64,000 nt of DNA, from the NCBI GenBank assembly GCA_964649145.1, contig CAZYOQ010000005.1:14830-78829 (forward strand). The letters run 5' to 3'. This document shows, one piece after another, positions 26,128 through 33,361 of the stretch. Under the pieces are notes generated by a model. The model saw only the letters and a list, made by a program, of their open reading frames with translations, did no database searches and was not told the DNA's origin. Positions within the stretch are counted from its first letter, which is position 1, and the number at the start of each line of letters is the position of its first letter. This stretch comes from MGBC163016 sp964649145. Lineage in GTDB: Bacteria > Actinomycetota > Coriobacteriia > Coriobacteriales > Eggerthellaceae. Both the position numbers and the translations under genes were made by a program.

Positions 26128-27159
26128 TTATTCGTTAGATGCCTTGATGTAGTGCTTGAGAACTGCTAAGGCAGCTCCGGAGTCTATCGCCTCAGTTGCA
26201 CGCTTGATGCCTTCGGGTAGCGTCTCCACAGCGCCTGCACCATACAGCGCGCAGGCCGCATTCAGCACCACGCAATCGCGCTTAGGACCGCTCTCGCCTG
26301 CAAGGATTGCCTTCGTGATGGCGGCGTTTTCTTCAGGTGAGCCGCCCTTGATATCGTCTTTGCTTGCAAGCTTAAAGCCAAGTTGTTCTGGGTCTATTAC
26401 AAATGAGTAATACTCGACATTTCCGTCTTCGTCGCGGGAAAACTTGCATGCGGAGGTCTTTGCCGAAATAGATACCTCATCAAGACAATCCTGACCGTAA
26501 ACTACAACACCGCATTTAACGCCAAGATCGGAAAGTACATGCGCTAGAGGCTCTATCAGATACTCGTCGTAAACGCCCAGCATGAAAAGCTCTGGTTTTG
26601 CTGGGTTAGTAAGAGGCCCCAAGATATTGAAAACCGTTCGAATGCCAAGCTCTTTTCGGATAGCACCAACGTATTTCATTGAGGTGTGATATTTCTGTGC
26701 GAAAAGAAAACATATGCCAACATCGTCCAAAAGGCGGCAGGCAAGTTCAGGGCTTTGCTCGATGTTTACCCCAAGAGCCTCGAGGCAATCAGCCGCGCCG
26801 GATTTCGAGGATGCTGCGCGGTTGCCGTGCTTTGCTATCTTAACGCCACATGCTGCTACAACCATAGAAGCGGTAGTGGAAATGTTGAAGCTCATGGATT
26901 TATCGCCGCCTGTGCCCACGATTTCCATGACGTCTTTGTCATAGTCGACCGCTTGCGCATGGTCGCGCATGGCTTGTGCGCATCCGCTGATCTCGTCAGT
27001 TGTTTCAGCTTTGGCGGATTTCGTTGAAAGAGCTGCCAGGAATGCTGCGTTTTGTGTAGGGGTTGTCTCGCCCGACATAATCTCGTTCATTGTGTCGTAG
27101 GATTCCTGGTAGGTGAGGTCTTGCTTGTCTACGATCTTGATAATTGCTTCAGCGATCAT
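26128..27159 (-). CDS. trpD: Anthranilate phosphoribosyltransferase
   Basis: TrpD transfers phosphoribosyl from PRPP to anthranilate. The PRPP site motif VGTGGDKSMSFNISTTAS, the KHGNRAASSKSGAADCLEALG block and the FNILGPLTNPA motif are intact. The product has 343 residues and is separate from trpG, unlike the fused TrpGD of enteric bacteria. It lies 71 nt after trpG and 23 nt before trpC. Confidence 0.97.
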   Translation of the reverse strand: MIAEAIIKIVDKQDLTYQESYDTMNEIMSGETTPTQNAAFLAALSTKSAKAETTDEISGCAQAMRDHAQAVDYDKDVMEIVGTGGDKSMSFNISTTASMVVAACGVKIAKHGNRAASSKSGAADCLEALGVNIEQSPELACRLLDDVGICFLFAQKYHTSMKYVGAIRKELGIRTVFNILGPLTNPAKPELFMLGVYDEYLIEPLAHVLSDLGVKCGVVVYGQDCLDEVSISAKTSACKFSRDEDGNVEYYSFVIDPEQLGFKLASKDDIKGGSPEENAAITKAILAGESGPKRDCVVLNAACALYGAGAVETLPEGIKRATEAIDSGAALAVLKHYIKASNE

Positions 27160-27230
27160 TTTTGTCCTTTCTGGATCTATCGGGTTACTTATTTGAGGGT
27201 TTCAGGGATAGTGCGCTTTTTAAGCCACCG

Positions 27231-27800
27231 TCATTTTTGAAGCTCCAAGAAGTTCTCTAATATTTTGCTACCTAATGGAGTGAGTATTGATTCCGGATGG
27301 AATTGTAGTCCGAAAATCGGACGAGTTTTATGCTGAACGGCCATGACCTCTGCGTCTTTGGTTTGTGCTGTCAGGCGCAGGCAGTCTGGCAACGTATGCT
27401 CTTCTACGGCCAAGGAATGATATCTTGCAACTTGCACTTCGTCTTCCAAGCCGTAAAAAAGAGGGCATGACTTGTCTAGTTTGACCATGGAAGATTTTCC
27501 GTGCATCAGCTTTTTCGCATAGCCTACCTTTGCGCCAAAGGCTTCGCATATGGCCTGATGGCCAAGGCATACTCCAAGAATGGGGATAGTGTCTATCTGC
27601 GATGCGACATCTTCGCAAATGCCTGCGTCAGCTGGTCGGCCAGGGCCAGGCGAAAGAATAATCGAGGAAGGTTTCGCTTCTGCTAGCTGCTCAACCGTTA
27701 GTTCGTCGTTTCGCACGACTTTGATATTCGGGTCTATTTCTCCAACCATCTGATAAAGGTTGTATGAGAAGCTGTCGTAGTTGTCTATCAGGTAAATCAT
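27231..27800 (-). CDS. trpG: Anthranilate synthase component II (glutamine amidotransferase)
   Basis: TrpG releases ammonia from glutamine for anthranilate synthase. The catalytic cysteine is Cys78 in GVCLGHQAI and the His-Glu pair is in LQFHPESI. The N-terminal YLIDNYDSFSYNLYQ and SPGPGRP motifs are typical. With 189 residues it is a standalone subunit. It may also serve aminodeoxychorismate synthase as an amphibolic PabA, since no separate pabA is in the window. It lies 52 nt after trpE. Confidence 0.95.
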   Translation of the reverse strand: MIYLIDNYDSFSYNLYQMVGEIDPNIKVVRNDELTVEQLAEAKPSSIILSPGPGRPADAGICEDVASQIDTIPILGVCLGHQAICEAFGAKVGYAKKLMHGKSSMVKLDKSCPLFYGLEDEVQVARYHSLAVEEHTLPDCLRLTAQTKDAEVMAVQHKTRPIFGLQFHPESILTPLGSKILENFLELQK

Positions 27801-27852
27801 TTGCTTCCTTTGATTTGCAGCGTAAGTCTAGAAAAACTGGAGTATGCAGCCG

Positions 27853-29331
27853 CTATAGCCACTTGTCGTTTTCGCTTTCCGCAAGAGCACTCGTCATAGC
27901 CTTCGCCTTGTTTATGCATTCTTGGTATTCCGTTGGTGGAACCGAGTCGGCGACGATGCCTGCCCCAGACCTTACGAAGACCTTGCCTTCTTTTAAGTAG
28001 GCAAGGCGTATGGATATGCAGATATCCATGTCGCCTGTGAAAGACAAGAAGCCAATGGCTCCTCCGTATATTCCGCGTTTATTGTTCTCAAGTTCGTTGA
28101 TGATCTGAGCCGCGCGAATCTTTGGCGCGCCAGAAAGCGTGCCTGCAGGAAGAATTGCGTCAACCGCATCTAGCGCGTTTTTGCCCTCTTTTAACTTTCC
28201 GCGTACGACCGATCCTATGTGCATGACATGCGAGAATCTAAGTATCTCGCGATAGCTCTCCAGTTCGACGCTTCCAAACTCGCTGACCTTCCCGATGTCG
28301 TTTCTGCCTAGGTCGACGAGCATGTTGTGTTCTGCAAGTTCCTTTTCGTCGGAGAGTAGTTCTTCTGCAAGTTCTGCATCCTCTTGCGCATTTGCGCCAC
28401 GAGGGCGGGTTCCGGCAAGTGGAAACGTGTGCAAAATACCGTCTTTAAGGCTAACGAGCGTTTCTGGCGAGGAGCCTGCAATCTCGATATCGTCGGAGCA
28501 GAAGTAGAACATATAGGGAGAAGGGTTTGTTGTGCGAAGGCGCCTGTAAGTGTTAAACAGACTTCCCTCGTATGGCGCTGAAAGGCGGTTCGAGAGAACT
28601 ACTTGGAAAATATCGCCCTCGCGGATATAGCGTTTTGCAGATTCGACCATTTGGCAGTATTGCTCTTTGTTGAAATAAGGGGTGAGCGGGGCAAGCATTT
28701 TTCCTACAGGCGGTGCCACAGGAGCCTCGTAGATTATCATGTCGGCGATTTTTTGCAGCTCGGTTTGCGCTAAGGAATAATTCGCCTGGATATCGTCAGC
28801 GTGAATGTTAGCGATAAGAACAATTTTTTGGCGTTGGTTGTCGAAGGCTATGACCTTGTCAAAAAGCATGAGATCGACGTCTTTGAAAGATTCGTCGTCT
28901 TGCGCATCGAGGTTAAGGCTGGGTTCTGCATATTTGAGATAGTCGTATGCGAAATACCCTACAAGTCCACCCGTAAAATGAGGCATGCCCTCAAGCTTGG
29001 GGCTTTTGTTCTCAAGAAGAACGTTGTTAATGATAGGGCGCGGGTCGCTTTCACCGCTAAACGAAAGTTCGCCGCCTCGTTTGACAGTGGTCTTTCCATT
29101 CAGACACGTAATTTCCATGGTTGGGTCGAAACCAAGGAAGGAATAGCGACCCCATTGGTGTGTATCATCGACTGACTCTAACAGATAACAGTGATGGCTG
29201 TGGCTTTTCAGGATCTGGATCACGCGAATAGGCGTGGTCATATCAGAATAGATTTCAATAGCGACAGGAATCGTGTTGAAGTCGGTGTCGTTTGCTATAT
29301 GTTTGACCTCTTCAAGACTGGGATACATCAT
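27853..29331 (-). CDS. trpE: Anthranilate synthase component I
   Basis: TrpE converts chorismate to anthranilate with ammonia from TrpG. The C-terminal chorismate-binding domain shows the expected blocks: DIFQVVLSNRLS, TFPLAGTRPRG, DLGRNDIGKV, LPAGTLSGAPKIRA and YGGAIGFLSFTGDMD. The N-terminal region holds the LLESVDDTHQWGRYSF motif, which contains the Leu-Leu-Glu-Ser part of the tryptophan feedback site. The product has 492 residues. Two consecutive ATG codons follow AGGAG at 4 and 7 nt. It is the first gene of the operon. The 135-nt region shared with the divergent ferritin gene is too short for a T-box and shows no tryptophan-rich leader peptide. Confidence 0.97.
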   Translation of the reverse strand: MMYPSLEEVKHIANDTDFNTIPVAIEIYSDMTTPIRVIQILKSHSHHCYLLESVDDTHQWGRYSFLGFDPTMEITCLNGKTTVKRGGELSFSGESDPRPIINNVLLENKSPKLEGMPHFTGGLVGYFAYDYLKYAEPSLNLDAQDDESFKDVDLMLFDKVIAFDNQRQKIVLIANIHADDIQANYSLAQTELQKIADMIIYEAPVAPPVGKMLAPLTPYFNKEQYCQMVESAKRYIREGDIFQVVLSNRLSAPYEGSLFNTYRRLRTTNPSPYMFYFCSDDIEIAGSSPETLVSLKDGILHTFPLAGTRPRGANAQEDAELAEELLSDEKELAEHNMLVDLGRNDIGKVSEFGSVELESYREILRFSHVMHIGSVVRGKLKEGKNALDAVDAILPAGTLSGAPKIRAAQIINELENNKRGIYGGAIGFLSFTGDMDICISIRLAYLKEGKVFVRSGAGIVADSVPPTEYQECINKAKAMTSALAESENDKWL

Positions 29332-29386
29332 GAATCTCCTACGATTGTTTTAACAAACAAGATTTTAAGACATTGTCGCTATCGTT

Positions 29387-29402
29387 ATGCAAATAATTGC
29401 AT
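29387..29402. promoter_or_regulatory. Inverted repeat in the divergent trpE-ferritin promoter region
   Basis: ATGCAA at 29387-29392 and TTGCAT at 29397-29402 form a 6-bp inverted repeat with a 4-bp centre. On the minus strand TTGCAT could also be a -35 element with TAAAAT downstream, though the spacing is then about 19 bp. On the plus strand a TATAAT at 29437-29442 lies 25 nt before the ferritin ATG. A repressor site for either gene is possible; the regulator is unknown. Confidence 0.35.
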
Positions 29403-29466
29403 GAAGAATACCAGTATAAGCGCATTGGCAAAACGCTATAATCGTTCACAAAGAAAGGAGAGCACA

Positions 29467-29979
29467 ATGGATGCAAAAGTTTACGAGCTTTTAAACGACC
29501 AGATCAACAAGGAGTTTTATTCGGCATACCTGTATCTGGAAATAGCCGACTACTACAAAGACCAAGGTCTTGACGGCTATGCGAACTTCTATTTCATTCA
29601 AGCAGAGGAAGAGCGCGACCATGCGCTTATCTTCCGTAAATACCTGCTTGATAACGACGAGGTTCCAGTCTTGAAGGCGATTGATGCGCCGAACAAAGAA
29701 TTCCATGATTTCTTGGAGCCTTTGCAGGCGGCCTATGAACACGAGCAATACGTGACTGGGCTGATCAACAATATCTATAAGGCTGCGTTAGAAGTGCATG
29801 ATTACCGTGCATGCAAGTTCTTGGATTGGTTTGTTGACGAGCAGATGGAAGAGGAAGACACGGCTCGCGATATGATCACAAAGATGCAGCTTTTTGGTGA
29901 GAGCCGCCATTCGCTATACGACTTGGACTTGAACCTTCAGGCTCGAACCTATCACACGCCTAGCCCACTTCAGGAATAA
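29467..29979 (+). CDS. ftn: Ferritin (bacterial non-heme type)
   Basis: Ferritin stores iron as a ferric mineral after oxidation at a di-iron site. The ferroxidase ligands can be seen in order: Glu in NKEFYSAYLYLEIADYY, the EEERDHAL pair (Glu and His), then Glu in the EHEQYV segment and the Gln/Glu positions of FVDEQMEEE. The 170-residue length from ATG 29467 (after AAAGGAG) fits bacterial FtnA. A longer in-frame reading upstream covers the promoter region and is not supported. It is monocistronic, divergent from trpE and closed by a strong terminator. Confidence 0.96.
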   Translation: MDAKVYELLNDQINKEFYSAYLYLEIADYYKDQGLDGYANFYFIQAEEERDHALIFRKYLLDNDEVPVLKAIDAPNKEFHDFLEPLQAAYEHEQYVTGLINNIYKAALEVHDYRACKFLDWFVDEQMEEEDTARDMITKMQLFGESRHSLYDLDLNLQARTYHTPSPLQE

Positions 29980-29998
29980 TTTAGAAGATATCGCAAGT

Positions 29999-30072
29999 AA
30001 TTAGCCTCTCCTTCACGTAAGCCTTGCCCGAAAGGCGCAAGATTAGCAAGAAGGAGAGGCTAATTTTTTTTT
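29999..30072 (+). terminator. Long intrinsic terminator of ferritin gene
   Basis: A perfect 15-bp stem (29999-30013 with 30051-30065) surrounds an inner GCCTT/AAGGC hairpin near 30021-30035 and is followed by a run of nine Ts up to 30072. The T-run abuts the stop codon of the convergent nrdG at 30073, so the same DNA closes both genes. The minus strand lacks a T-tract after the stem. Confidence 0.9.
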
Positions 30073-30657
30073 TCACCAAGAAGGTGGCTTTGAAACCTCG
30101 AAGGAGGGTGGCGACCATTCAATAATATGCTCGCTTTCAAGCGTTTTGGGCATATCAATAAGGCGTTGGTTGGAAGAGCCGCGCCACTCCAGTTCATATG
30201 ATTGCAGGGATTCGATAAAAGGCCCATCAATAAGCACATCGATGTTTTCTAGGAAGGTAGCTATAGCAGGGTCTTCTTTGGCTCTTTCAAACAGCTCTTC
30301 TGCAAGGTAGCCGCTATATGCCCAAATATTGTAGCCATCTTCTTTAAGCTTTGCCGCCAAAGGGGCGCATTGCCAAGCTTGCTCAAAAGGCTCGCCACCA
30401 GAGAAAGTTACCCCAACAATAAGCTTGTTCGAAAGTATCTCATCTCGAATTTGTGCAAGCGTGTAAACCTCGCCGCTCTCTATGGGCTGACTTTCGGGAT
30501 TATGACACCCAGGGCAGTGGTGCGAGCAGCCTTGAACGAATATCGAGAAGCGAAGGCCAGGGCCATCAACTATGGAATCTCCCACAAGGCCGTAGATGCG
30601 TATTTGTTCATCGCTTGCAGTTTCCCAAGCTGGTTGAAAAGTAATTTTCTTGGCCAT
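30073..30657 (-). CDS. nrdG: Anaerobic ribonucleotide reductase activating protein
   Basis: NrdG is the radical SAM enzyme that installs the glycyl radical on NrdD. The cluster motif is CSHHCPGC with Cys44, Cys48 and Cys51, following VDGPGLRFSIFVQG as in known activases. The SAM-binding GG of TFSGGEPF is present. At 194 residues it is slightly longer than the usual ~155-175, with a C-terminal Ser/Pro-rich tail. It lies 11 nt after purE and does not share a transcript with nrdD. No NrdR box was seen upstream. Confidence 0.93.
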   Translation of the reverse strand: MAKKITFQPAWETASDEQIRIYGLVGDSIVDGPGLRFSIFVQGCSHHCPGCHNPESQPIESGEVYTLAQIRDEILSNKLIVGVTFSGGEPFEQAWQCAPLAAKLKEDGYNIWAYSGYLAEELFERAKEDPAIATFLENIDVLIDGPFIESLQSYELEWRGSSNQRLIDMPKTLESEHIIEWSPPSFEVSKPPSW

Positions 30658-30668
30658 TTAAGATCTCT

Positions 30669-31187
30669 TTATGATTCAGCCATCTTGTCTTTAAGTTCTA
30701 TAATGCACTGTCTTGCGCGGTGTGCAACAGGGTCGGACGGTGCACAAGTGCGTTCGTCACAAACGACTTCCTGAGTGCCGGCGCCTATTATTTGGCATGC
30801 GAGAATGGCGGCATTTTTTGCTCCGTTGATGGCGACGGTGGCCACCGGCACACCGCTTGGCATCTGCACCATAGAAAGAAGTGAGTCTAGTCCTCCCAAG
30901 TCGCTTGTCTTCATTGGAACGGCGATGACGGGAAGTGGTGTGAATGCCGCGACGACGCCTGCCAAGTGAGCGGCTTTGCCTGCAGCGGCGATAATCACGC
31001 GAATGCCGCGCATATCAGCTTCTTTTGCCCACTTGTGAACGACCTCAGGTGTTCGGTGCGCGCTTGCGATTTTAACCTCATAAGGGATTCCGAACTCGTC
31101 AAGCTGAGTCATGCACGCTTCCATGGTTGGCTCATCGGACTTAGATCCCATGATTATGCCTACGATAGGGGCAGATGAGTCTGTCAT
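30669..31187 (-). CDS. purE: N5-carboxyaminoimidazole ribonucleotide mutase
   Basis: PurE (class I) moves the carboxylate of N5-CAIR to give CAIR in purine synthesis. Motifs are IVGIIMGSKSDEPTM, the catalytic histidine in ASAHRTPE, AAAGKAAHLAGVVAAFT, and VPMKTSDLGGLDSLLSMVQM. The start at 31187 (MTDSS) follows GGAGGT at five nt; a longer in-frame reading from 31217 overlaps the upstream gene and lacks this. The product has 172 residues. It lies in a minus-strand run: membrane protein, purE, nrdG. The usual partner purK is not in the window. Confidence 0.96.
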   Translation of the reverse strand: MTDSSAPIVGIIMGSKSDEPTMEACMTQLDEFGIPYEVKIASAHRTPEVVHKWAKEADMRGIRVIIAAAGKAAHLAGVVAAFTPLPVIAVPMKTSDLGGLDSLLSMVQMPSGVPVATVAINGAKNAAILACQIIGAGTQEVVCDERTCAPSDPVAHRARQCIIELKDKMAES

Positions 31188-31203
31188 TAAAACCTCCAAA
31201 GTA

Positions 31204-33114
31204 TTAGGTAGCTTCATTGTATCGAAAAGACGAGAGATGAGCGTGCCGTGCTTTTAGAGCCTGATTTTGCACGAGTACAACGATAGCGCAAACAAATAAT
31301 GGTGCGACGTCCAAGATAGGTACAATATAACGTGCATCATATACGGGGGCGACTAGGCAAAATGCCAGTAGAACCATAGCTGGAACAAACAAGGCTAAGC
31401 TTTTCAGGCGGTTACGCCATGCTGCGAAGACAAGGAGCGCAGGTATCCAAAGCGCATATGTGACTATGAGAAGCGGCAGGTCTAAGCCTGGAATTACCGC
31501 AATTTGTGAATAAGCCTCGTCAAGGCCGCTTCGCATCGAGTCAAGTTCGTCGGGGTTCCATAACATATAGCGATTATCATCGCCCATCTTGGTGTCAACT
31601 GTGACCATTCGAATATTTATATATGCGGTTGGTGCTACATAGAAACCCGCAAGAGAAGCGATCGCTGCGAAATAGGAATCGGGGTGGCGAAGCCCTTGTT
31701 CGATATATACCTGCAAGTAGTCGATTAATTCCTTAGGTGTCGCATCAAGGTTGTAGCGGTATTTAACCGAGTCTTCGAAATCAAATTCGTATTCGCTTGC
31801 GAGTTTGTCATAGTCAAGTACCTTGGATATGATATCTCGCTGTTCTGCGGTCACATCTTCTCCATAATCTACGATGTAGCGGGCAGTCTGTTGGAAAAGA
31901 GGCCCAAGGGTTTCTTGAAGGCCGCCTGCTTGGATGTTTAATGCGGGAAACACGATGACGGGAAATATGAAGAGTAGTGTAGTAGCGCAAATAAGACCCT
32001 GTGCAGCTAGCGCTTTGATAGAAGCTACAGCTCCTTTTCGTGTACTTGGACGCTGCCTTTTCAGACGGACGATAGTTGCGATGATACCAACAATGCAAGT
32101 AGCAATAACAACAAACAATCCTGTCTTTTTCGTCAGGCATAGCATGAGCGCGCACAAGCAGAAAAGTACGGCGTTTCGGGGTCGGTGCATAAGTTTTCCT
32201 TGTGTGCGGACAATTTCGAACAAGAACATGAAGTAAGGCACATAAAACAGACCAAAAAAGCTGTCTTTTACCATACATAGTGCCCATGTCGATATGAACG
32301 GCATGATTGCAAAGAACCAGTAGCCGATAAAGTTGAGTGTAGGTGGACTGCCAACCTTGCGCATGTAAGCGATCGCTGCTGTAAAGACGAAATTATGTGC
32401 AAGGCCTTGCAGGATACAGAACGTGGCAACGCCTGCCATCCAGTTGCCAGTAACCTGGTCGGAAACCCAGCCAAAAGCTCCGTAAACAAGCGTGGTGAAT
32501 ACGGGGTGATGATCAACAAGCCATGCGTCGGTAAGGGTCTGGTCGTAGATTTCTGCCCATGGAATAACAGAAATAGGATGGTTTTCTGGATAGACCTGAA
32601 AAATCTGGTAATAAGTATCCCAATAGGTTGCACCTGGGAAGTTAGCGATGTACCAAGGAAGCCAAAGAAGTGCCATAAGCAGCGAAAAGGCGATGATGCT
32701 TTTAGCTGTGAAGACAGGCGTTAGCTTATTGAAAAAGGCCTTAAGTTTGTCATGAAAAGTCGGAAGCTTTGGACCGACGAACAGGGCATCTTTTGCGTAT
32801 GATGTGGCGCAGCGATAGATCAAGCCCTCAAAAAAGATGAACACTACGCCAAACACAGGCGTAAGAATTACCGTTAGCAGAATTTCTTGGGGCAAGTCGA
32901 GAATAGGCCAGCCTTCGCCAGCAACATAAGATATTCCAAAAATTGCACAGAAGCTGACCACAAGGGATAGCACAAAAAGCACTATCCAGTCTGATTTGCC
33001 CATGTCTTTGACGCGGCTTTTTATCATGGATCTTATGATAGCAGTGAGTGGGCGCCATCCTTTCTCCCTTACCCCAGTCAGATATTGCAGGTAAAGGGAA
33101 ATCTTTTCTTGCAA
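31204..33114 (-). CDS. Polytopic membrane protein, DUF6020-like
   Basis: The product of up to 636 residues has roughly a dozen hydrophobic segments. A long N-terminal helix pair is followed by loops with WYIANFPGATYWDTYYQIF and DHHPVFTTLVYGAFG, which recall the first extracytoplasmic loop of GT-C glycosyltransferases where the catalytic Asp usually lies. A large outer loop near residues 400-520 contains charged residues. This pattern fits the DUF6020 family common in Coriobacteriia and some Firmicutes, likely involved in surface glycan assembly, but no activity is known. Start is uncertain: TTG at 33114 lies inside the tRNA-Phe promoter, and an internal ATG at 33027 is possible. It is followed by purE. 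Confidence 0.7.
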   Translation of the reverse strand: MQEKISLYLQYLTGVREKGWRPLTAIIRSMIKSRVKDMGKSDWIVLFVLSLVVSFCAIFGISYVAGEGWPILDLPQEILLTVILTPVFGVVFIFFEGLIYRCATSYAKDALFVGPKLPTFHDKLKAFFNKLTPVFTAKSIIAFSLLMALLWLPWYIANFPGATYWDTYYQIFQVYPENHPISVIPWAEIYDQTLTDAWLVDHHPVFTTLVYGAFGWVSDQVTGNWMAGVATFCILQGLAHNFVFTAAIAYMRKVGSPPTLNFIGYWFFAIMPFISTWALCMVKDSFFGLFYVPYFMFLFEIVRTQGKLMHRPRNAVLFCLCALMLCLTKKTGLFVVIATCIVGIIATIVRLKRQRPSTRKGAVASIKALAAQGLICATTLLFIFPVIVFPALNIQAGGLQETLGPLFQQTARYIVDYGEDVTAEQRDIISKVLDYDKLASEYEFDFEDSVKYRYNLDATPKELIDYLQVYIEQGLRHPDSYFAAIASLAGFYVAPTAYINIRMVTVDTKMGDDNRYMLWNPDELDSMRSGLDEAYSQIAVIPGLDLPLLIVTYALWIPALLVFAAWRNRLKSLALFVPAMVLLAFCLVAPVYDARYIVPILDVAPLFVCAIVVLVQNQALKARHAHLSSFRYNEAT

Positions 33115-33137
33115 GATTCAACGATGCCCTTTAAAAT
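33109..33137 (+). promoter_or_regulatory. Promoter of tRNA-Phe
   Basis: TTGCAA at 33109-33114 and TAAAAT at 33132-33137 have a 17-bp spacer and lie 27 nt upstream of the tRNA gene. The -35 element overlaps the likely TTG start of the divergent membrane protein. Confidence 0.65.
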
Positions 33138-33163
33138 AAACGAACCGCGAAAGCGGCACATAA

Positions 33164-33239
33164 GGTCGGATAGCTCAGATGGTAGAGCAGCGGACTGAAA
33201 ATCCGCGTGCCGAGGGTTCAAGTCCCCCTCCGACCACCA
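33164..33239 (+). tRNA. tRNA-Phe (GAA)
   Basis: A complete 76-nt cloverleaf can be drawn: acceptor stem GGTCGGA/TCCGACC, anticodon stem GCGGA/TCCGC with loop CTGAAAA giving anticodon GAA, T-loop TTCAAGT and encoded CCA. The T-stem pairs GAGGG with CCCCC and so has one A-C mismatch at positions 50-64. The rest is canonical. Confidence 0.97.
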
Positions 33240-33247
33240 TACACAAC

Positions 33248-33271
33248 CGAAGGCCCCTTTTGGGGTCTTCG
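33248..33271. terminator. Hairpin downstream of tRNA-Phe
   Basis: CGAAGGCCCC (33248-33257), a TTTT loop and GGGGTCTTCG form a 10-bp stem with one G-T pair, nine bases after the tRNA. The downstream T content is low, so it may serve as a weak terminator for the tRNA and for the convergent glycosyltransferase gene, or as a 3' processing structure. Confidence 0.55.
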
Positions 33272-33292
33272 TATTGCCAAAGGCTATACGAA

Positions 33293-33307
33293 GGGGACTT
33301 GAACCCT
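33293..33307 (-). repeat. Inverted copy of the tRNA-Phe T-arm
   Basis: GGGGACTTGAACCCT is the exact reverse complement of 33213-33227, the T-arm of tRNA-Phe, 65 nt further on. The copy is too short and its stem too poor to be a functional tRNA. It may be a relic of a tRNA gene on the minus strand or of an integration event; alternatively the two arms could pair in the precursor RNA. Confidence 0.6.
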
Positions 33308-33361
33308 GAGAAATTCTTTTTTAGAGCCTTCGCGTTTCGGGGCGAGACGGAGACGCAGGAC

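Noticed and set aside
29191..29466. Long N-terminal extension of ferritin
   Set aside because: The frame stays open by chance through the divergent promoter region and antisense to trpE; ATG 29467 has AAAGGAG and gives the exact family length.
33293..33307. Phage or island attachment site at tRNA-Phe
   Set aside because: The repeat is inverted, only 15 nt long, and no integrase or mobile genes lie nearby.
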